Assembly (NCBI GenBank): GCA_963786195.1
Contig: CAWAYH010000014.1
Location: 159,375 to 223,374, forward strand
Length of the DNA stretch: 64,000 nt
Origin: CAWAYH01 sp963786195
GTDB lineage: Bacteria; Acidobacteriota; Vicinamibacteria; Vicinamibacterales; 2-12-FULL-66-21
Direction of reading: 5' to 3'
Shown here: one piece after another, positions 60,782-64,000 of the stretch
Numbering within the stretch: position 1 is the first letter of the stretch
Layout of the letters: each line of letters opens with the position of its first letter
Notes under the pieces: generated by a model
What the model saw: only the letters and a program-made list of their open reading frames with translations
Told to the model about the DNA's origin: nothing
Databases searched by the model: none
Made by a program: the position numbers and the translations under genes

Positions 60782-61333
60782 ATGAGCAATACCATGCTCG
60801 TCGTGATCGTTGCTGTCGTGATCGTGGTGGCGTTTGCGGCGTGGCTGCTGATGACACGACGTCGACATGAACACCTCAAGTCGCGGTTCGGGCCGGAATA
60901 CGAGCGTACGCTGCGAGACGCGGGAGACACGCGACGCGCGGAATCGCTTCTGGAACGCCGCGAAAGCCGAGTCAGCAAATACCAGATCCGACCGCTGTCG
61001 CCGGAAGAAGCCCAGCGGTTCGGGACTGCGTGGCAACTGCTGCAGTCACGGTTCGTCGACGACCCGGCTGTTTCCGTCAGGGAAGCTGACACCCTCGTTA
61101 CCGAGCTCATGACGGTACGTGGGTATCCGATGACCGACTTTGACCGCCGCGCGGAAGATCTTTCGGTCGATCACCCGCACGTCGTGCAGCACTACCGTGA
61201 GGCGCACGCCATTGCGGACCGCCATGCGCAGAACGCGGCCACGACAGAGGACCTGCGTCAGGCACTGGTCTCGTACCGCGCGCTCTTCGAGGAGCTGCTC
61301 GAAGTGCGCGAACTGGAAAGGAAGCGAGCGTAA
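60782..61333 (+). CDS. membrane-anchored conserved hypothetical protein
   Basis: A 183-aa protein: one N-terminal transmembrane helix (MLVVIVAVVIVVAFAAWLLM), a charged region (RRRHEHLKSRFGPEYERTLR), then a soluble helical domain from about residue 70 to the end. That domain (RFGTAWQLLQSRFVDDPAVS, VREADTLVTELMTVRGYP, TEDLRQALVSYRALFEELLE) is shared with the next gene. I recall similar domains in uncharacterised proteins of actinobacteria and other soil bacteria; no function is known. The ATG at 60782 follows AGGAGATGAAC. The stop is 2 bp before the next start, so the pair is coupled. The gene is intact. Confidence 0.78.
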   Translation: MSNTMLVVIVAVVIVVAFAAWLLMTRRRHEHLKSRFGPEYERTLRDAGDTRRAESLLERRESRVSKYQIRPLSPEEAQRFGTAWQLLQSRFVDDPAVSVREADTLVTELMTVRGYPMTDFDRRAEDLSVDHPHVVQHYREAHAIADRHAQNAATTEDLRQALVSYRALFEELLEVRELERKRA

Positions 61334-61335
61334 CT

Positions 61336-61671
61336 ATGAATCCGACCGACGTCGATCATCAACTGCGGCCGTCCGGCACGCCGCGCGCGGACGACGAAGC
61401 GCCCGCGGCGCTCCTCGCCACCGAGGACGCGGCCGGCTATCGCACGCGCTGGGGCGCAATACAGACCGGGTTCGTCGACGAACCGCGAAAAGCGGTGGAA
61501 CAGGCCGACGCGCTCGTGGTGGAGCTGATGAAACAGCTCGCCGAGCTGTTCACCGCCCAGCGCAGCCACCTCGAGTCGCAGTGGGAACGAGCCGAGCAGG
61601 CGTCGACCGAGGACCTCAGGCTCGCCATGCGGCGGTACCGGTCGTTCTTCGAGCGGCTGTTGTCCATGTGA
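61336..61671 (+). CDS. soluble paralogue of the preceding protein's domain
   Basis: A 111-aa protein without a membrane helix. Its core repeats the domain of the preceding gene: YRTRWGAIQTGFVDEPRKAV, EQADALVVELMKQLAELF and STEDLRLAMRRYRSFFERLL, each aligned without large gaps to the matching blocks there. The N-terminal 30 residues are polar and probably flexible. Heterodimer formation with the membrane-anchored paralogue is a reasonable inference from shared helices and translational coupling. Function is unknown. A strong hairpin follows directly after the stop. Confidence 0.75.
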   Translation: MNPTDVDHQLRPSGTPRADDEAPAALLATEDAAGYRTRWGAIQTGFVDEPRKAVEQADALVVELMKQLAELFTAQRSHLESQWERAEQASTEDLRLAMRRYRSFFERLLSM

Positions 61672-61675
61672 TGGG

Positions 61676-61712
61676 CGCCGGCCACACGCCACTCGCTGAC
61701 GTGTGGCCGGCG
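61676..61712. terminator. perfect 13-bp hairpin, bidirectional terminator
   Basis: CGCCGGCCACACG (61676-61688) pairs perfectly with CGTGTGGCCGGCG (61700-61712) around an 11-nt loop. It fills the 45-bp gap between the small paralogue gene and the converging M14 peptidase. There is no T-run on either side, as is common in GC-rich genomes; position and stem strength support termination for both directions. Confidence 0.7.
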
Positions 61713-61716
61713 TTGC

Positions 61717-64000
61717 CTACGGCGCCGTGAGGCCCGGCGCAACCGACAGATACAGGCCGTTGAAGAACAGCTTGTAGGTGCCGTGCGGCTGCGAGCGGAA
61801 GAGGATCTCCGGCGCGAATCAGGAACACGCCGGCCCTTGCCGACGCGTCGCCTCGATGATCGCGATGCCCTTGTCGAGGTAGCTGCTGGCCCCACGCCCA
61901 GCCGCTGCGGAGCGGCGTCGCCGTCGGCGAACCAGGCGATCGGCGCACGCCTTTGCGCCGCGGCATCGGCGGCCAGCTTGAACACCGGATCGTTGTCGAA
62001 GAAGACGTCGAGCTGCTTGTCGAGCCCGTGCGCGAGCGGATTGCGTGTCGTCGACCGCGACGCGCAGCACCGCGCCCGGCACGTAGAACTTCTCGCGCGG
62101 CAGCGCGGTGCCGTTCTCGACCAGGTGATTGGCCGCCGGCAGGCCGAACTGCTGCACCGCGCCCATCGCCGCGGCGCCGATCGCGATGACGCGTGCCGCC
62201 CTCTTCACGAACTGCTTCGACCTGCGCGAGCGTCTGCGCCGACACCTGGCCCTGACGGCGCGCGAACTCCTCCGGAATCGGCTGCGGCGTGAACCCGCGC
62301 GGCCGCCGCGCCCGCACCCTGGCCGCGCCCGCCGCCCTGGCCGCGACCGGTTCCGGCGCGCCGGCCGGCGCTGCGCCCGGCGCGTCACCCGCGGCTCCGC
62401 CGCCGCGTCCGCCGCGGCCGCCACCACCGCTGCAGCCCGGCGCCGTTGAACACGATCACGTCGTACTTCGCGCGCAGGTCCGCCTTGTCGAGATCGGGCG
62501 GGAACACGCGCTCGTACGGGAACTCGAAGTTCTCGAGGACGAGGCGCGTCCAGCCCGACGGCATGTTGTTGCTGCCGTACGTGATCGAACAGCGCGATGC
62601 GCGGCGCGCGCAGCTTCGCGACGCGTCCCGCCGGCGCCGTCGCCGCCGGCTGGAAGCTGACGCCGAGCTCCGCCGCCGCCTTCTCGACGATCGCCCGCGT
62701 CGTCGGCCTTCGCGGCGACGTAGAACGTGCCCGGCGCCCATCGGCCCGTTCTGCGAGCCACGACACGTCTTCGCCGGCCTTCAAGCAGCCGGTTGACGAC
62801 GATGAAGCTGTCGTTCGCCTGGTGGCTGAAGTAGTAACCGGCCGGCGCCGCGGACGTCGCTGATCCGTGCCGGCCGGAACCTTCGCGAAGTCCGTCAGCG
62901 CTCCGAACGGGCCGTCGAAGTCTTCGAGGATGCGATCGAACTTCACGCCCATCTGGAACGCCAGCGTGTAGCCGGTCGAGTCGTACGGCGGCGTCGGCGC
63001 GCCACCCGGGTACGGAATGTCGTCCGGGATGATCCTGCGGCTCGAACATGTCGAGCACGTGCGGCCGGAACGCCTGCGCCGTCTTCACGACGTACGAGTT
63101 GGCGGGATAGCTCTTGCCGTCCACCGTGAACGGCGCCGTGGCGCGCTGGATCGTGATGCCGGTCTTCATCAGCGTGTTGACGAACCGCGTCGCGGTGCCG
63201 AAGTCCGGCTGATCGGCCGGGATGATGAAGCCGCGCGGATCGCGCAGCTCCGGCGACGTCAGCGCGGTGTAGAGCGGATTCGTCCGCCACGACCGCCACC
63301 GCGCCTCCACCGCCACCGCCACCGCCACGTCCGCCACGCCCGCCCGCGCTCATCGTCGACGCGGCGCCCGGAATCGGCCGGCCGTCGATCGGCCCGGCGG
63401 CGACGAGCCCGTCCTGCACGCGCGCCATCTCGTGCGGCGTGAACGTCCAGTGATCCTCGCTGCCCCACTGTAATCTCGTCCTTGCCCATCCTGTAGATGT
63501 TGTAGAGCACGCGCTCGCGGTACCGCGACGCGTAGTCGAGAATCGCGCGGTTGGCCGTCATCGAGTACTCGATCGACTGCCGCATGTGCCATTCGGTCTG
63601 CGGCTTGATCGGCCACCACATGTTCGAGTCGCGCAGCTGCTTGCCCGGCACGAACGGAATGGCGATCGGATCGGGACTGCCGATCGTCTCGGTCAGGATG
63701 CCGATCATGTTGTGGAAGTGCGCGGTCGTGCGGATGCCGCCGTTGAACCACGTCGAGTACGGCGCGCCGCGCCGCTGCGTCACGCCCGGCTTTCCCTCGG
63801 TCAGGAACCGCTCCATGCATCATCGCGCCGACGACGTCGATGCCGGCGATGGCGTAGGGGTGCTGGTAGTAGTTGAACGGATCGCGGAACGGCGGCGCGA
63901 ACATCACCGTGCCCTGCGGGCCGGTCTGGTGATGGTTGTACATGATCTGCGGGTACCACTCGCGGTACATCACGCGGTTGATGTTCGTCGACTCGGCGAG
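61717..64000 (-). CDS. M14 zinc carboxypeptidase 2, 5' end outside window, many frameshifts
   Basis: The gene enters from the right edge and ends at TAG 61719-61717 (VAPGLTAP). The visible start LAESTNINRVMYREWYPQIM and YNHHQTGPQGTVMFAPPF contain the third zinc ligand His; the HxxE motif lies outside. Later blocks sit in different frames: TWFNGGIRTTAHFHNMIGIL, RERVLYNIYRMGKDEI, PLYTALTSPELRDPRGFIIP, FVNTLMKTGITIQRATAPFT, MGVKFDRILEDFDGPFGALT and YERVFPPDLDKADLRAKYDV. At least eight frame changes occur. It resembles the large M14 enzyme at 41924-44623, including a glycine/arginine-rich loop (GRGGRGGGGGGGG). The density of breaks is the highest in the window and rises toward the edge, which suggests poor consensus quality rather than decay. 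Confidence 0.75.

Overview
The window is GC-rich, gene-dense bacterial chromosome (64 kb; no rRNA, tRNA, CRISPR array, plasmid or phage genes seen). Gene content points to an acidobacterium, probably of the Vicinamibacteria type. The signs are Oar-like TonB receptors with an N-terminal carboxypeptidase-regulatory domain, a VWFA-related secreted protein, ADOP-type FtsX permeases (one intact, two scars), many secreted S9/M14/M16 peptidases, a PEP-CTERM protein, and short intergenic repeat families. This assignment is inference from gene content; no marker gene is present.

Layout. 0-7.6 kb: a rightward glycan cluster with the end of a sugar ABC permease, L-fuconate dehydratase, GH95 alpha-L-fucosidase, a cupin, a GH97 glycosidase and an alginate-lyase-family polysaccharide lyase. 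Several stops and starts overlap. 7.6-16 kb: a sarcosine-oxidase-like flavoprotein, a 50-aa basic protein, a sensor PP2C phosphatase, a DUF3500-like protein, an S9 peptidase and a heme-c protein. 16-21 kb: a leftward glycan cluster of GH36-like alpha-galactosidase, GH29 alpha-L-fucosidase, a small module and a ROK regulator with a palindromic candidate operator upstream. 21-31 kb: a VWFA protein and two tandem Oar-like TonB receptors, followed by a MITE/REPIN-like element. 31-40 kb: DoxX, dodecin, M16 peptidase, dienelactone hydrolase, a TPR-CHAT protein and a PEP-CTERM protein. 40-49 kb: an outer-membrane protein, an M14 carboxypeptidase and an RND efflux adaptor/pump pair. 49-54 kb: DinB, a small membrane protein with a secreted triple helix-hairpin-helix protein, then a two-gene operon of a cytochrome c/beta-barrel-like fusion and a pentaheme cytochrome. 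54-64 kb: ADOP permease, HExxH metalloprotease, polysaccharide deacetylase, ADOP remnants, an MmcQ/YjbR protein, a tandem pair of paralogous small proteins, and a second, truncated M14 carboxypeptidase.

How the genes fit together. Both glycan clusters target fucose- and galactose-containing polysaccharides: GH95 and GH29 would release L-fucose, GH36 and GH97 alpha-linked galactose or glucose, and the lyase would cut uronate chains. FucD shows that L-fucose is burned by the oxidative (fuconate) route. The ROK protein is the likely sugar-responsive repressor and the TonB receptors likely import oligosaccharides.

Caution. At least sixteen genes are broken by frameshifts, while conserved protein sequence continues in another frame. 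In the six junctions resolved base by base, deleting one extra base restores the family sequence. I therefore read most of these as consensus errors and annotate each as one gene over its full span. The ADOP remnants are the exception, because they lack large parts of the gene.
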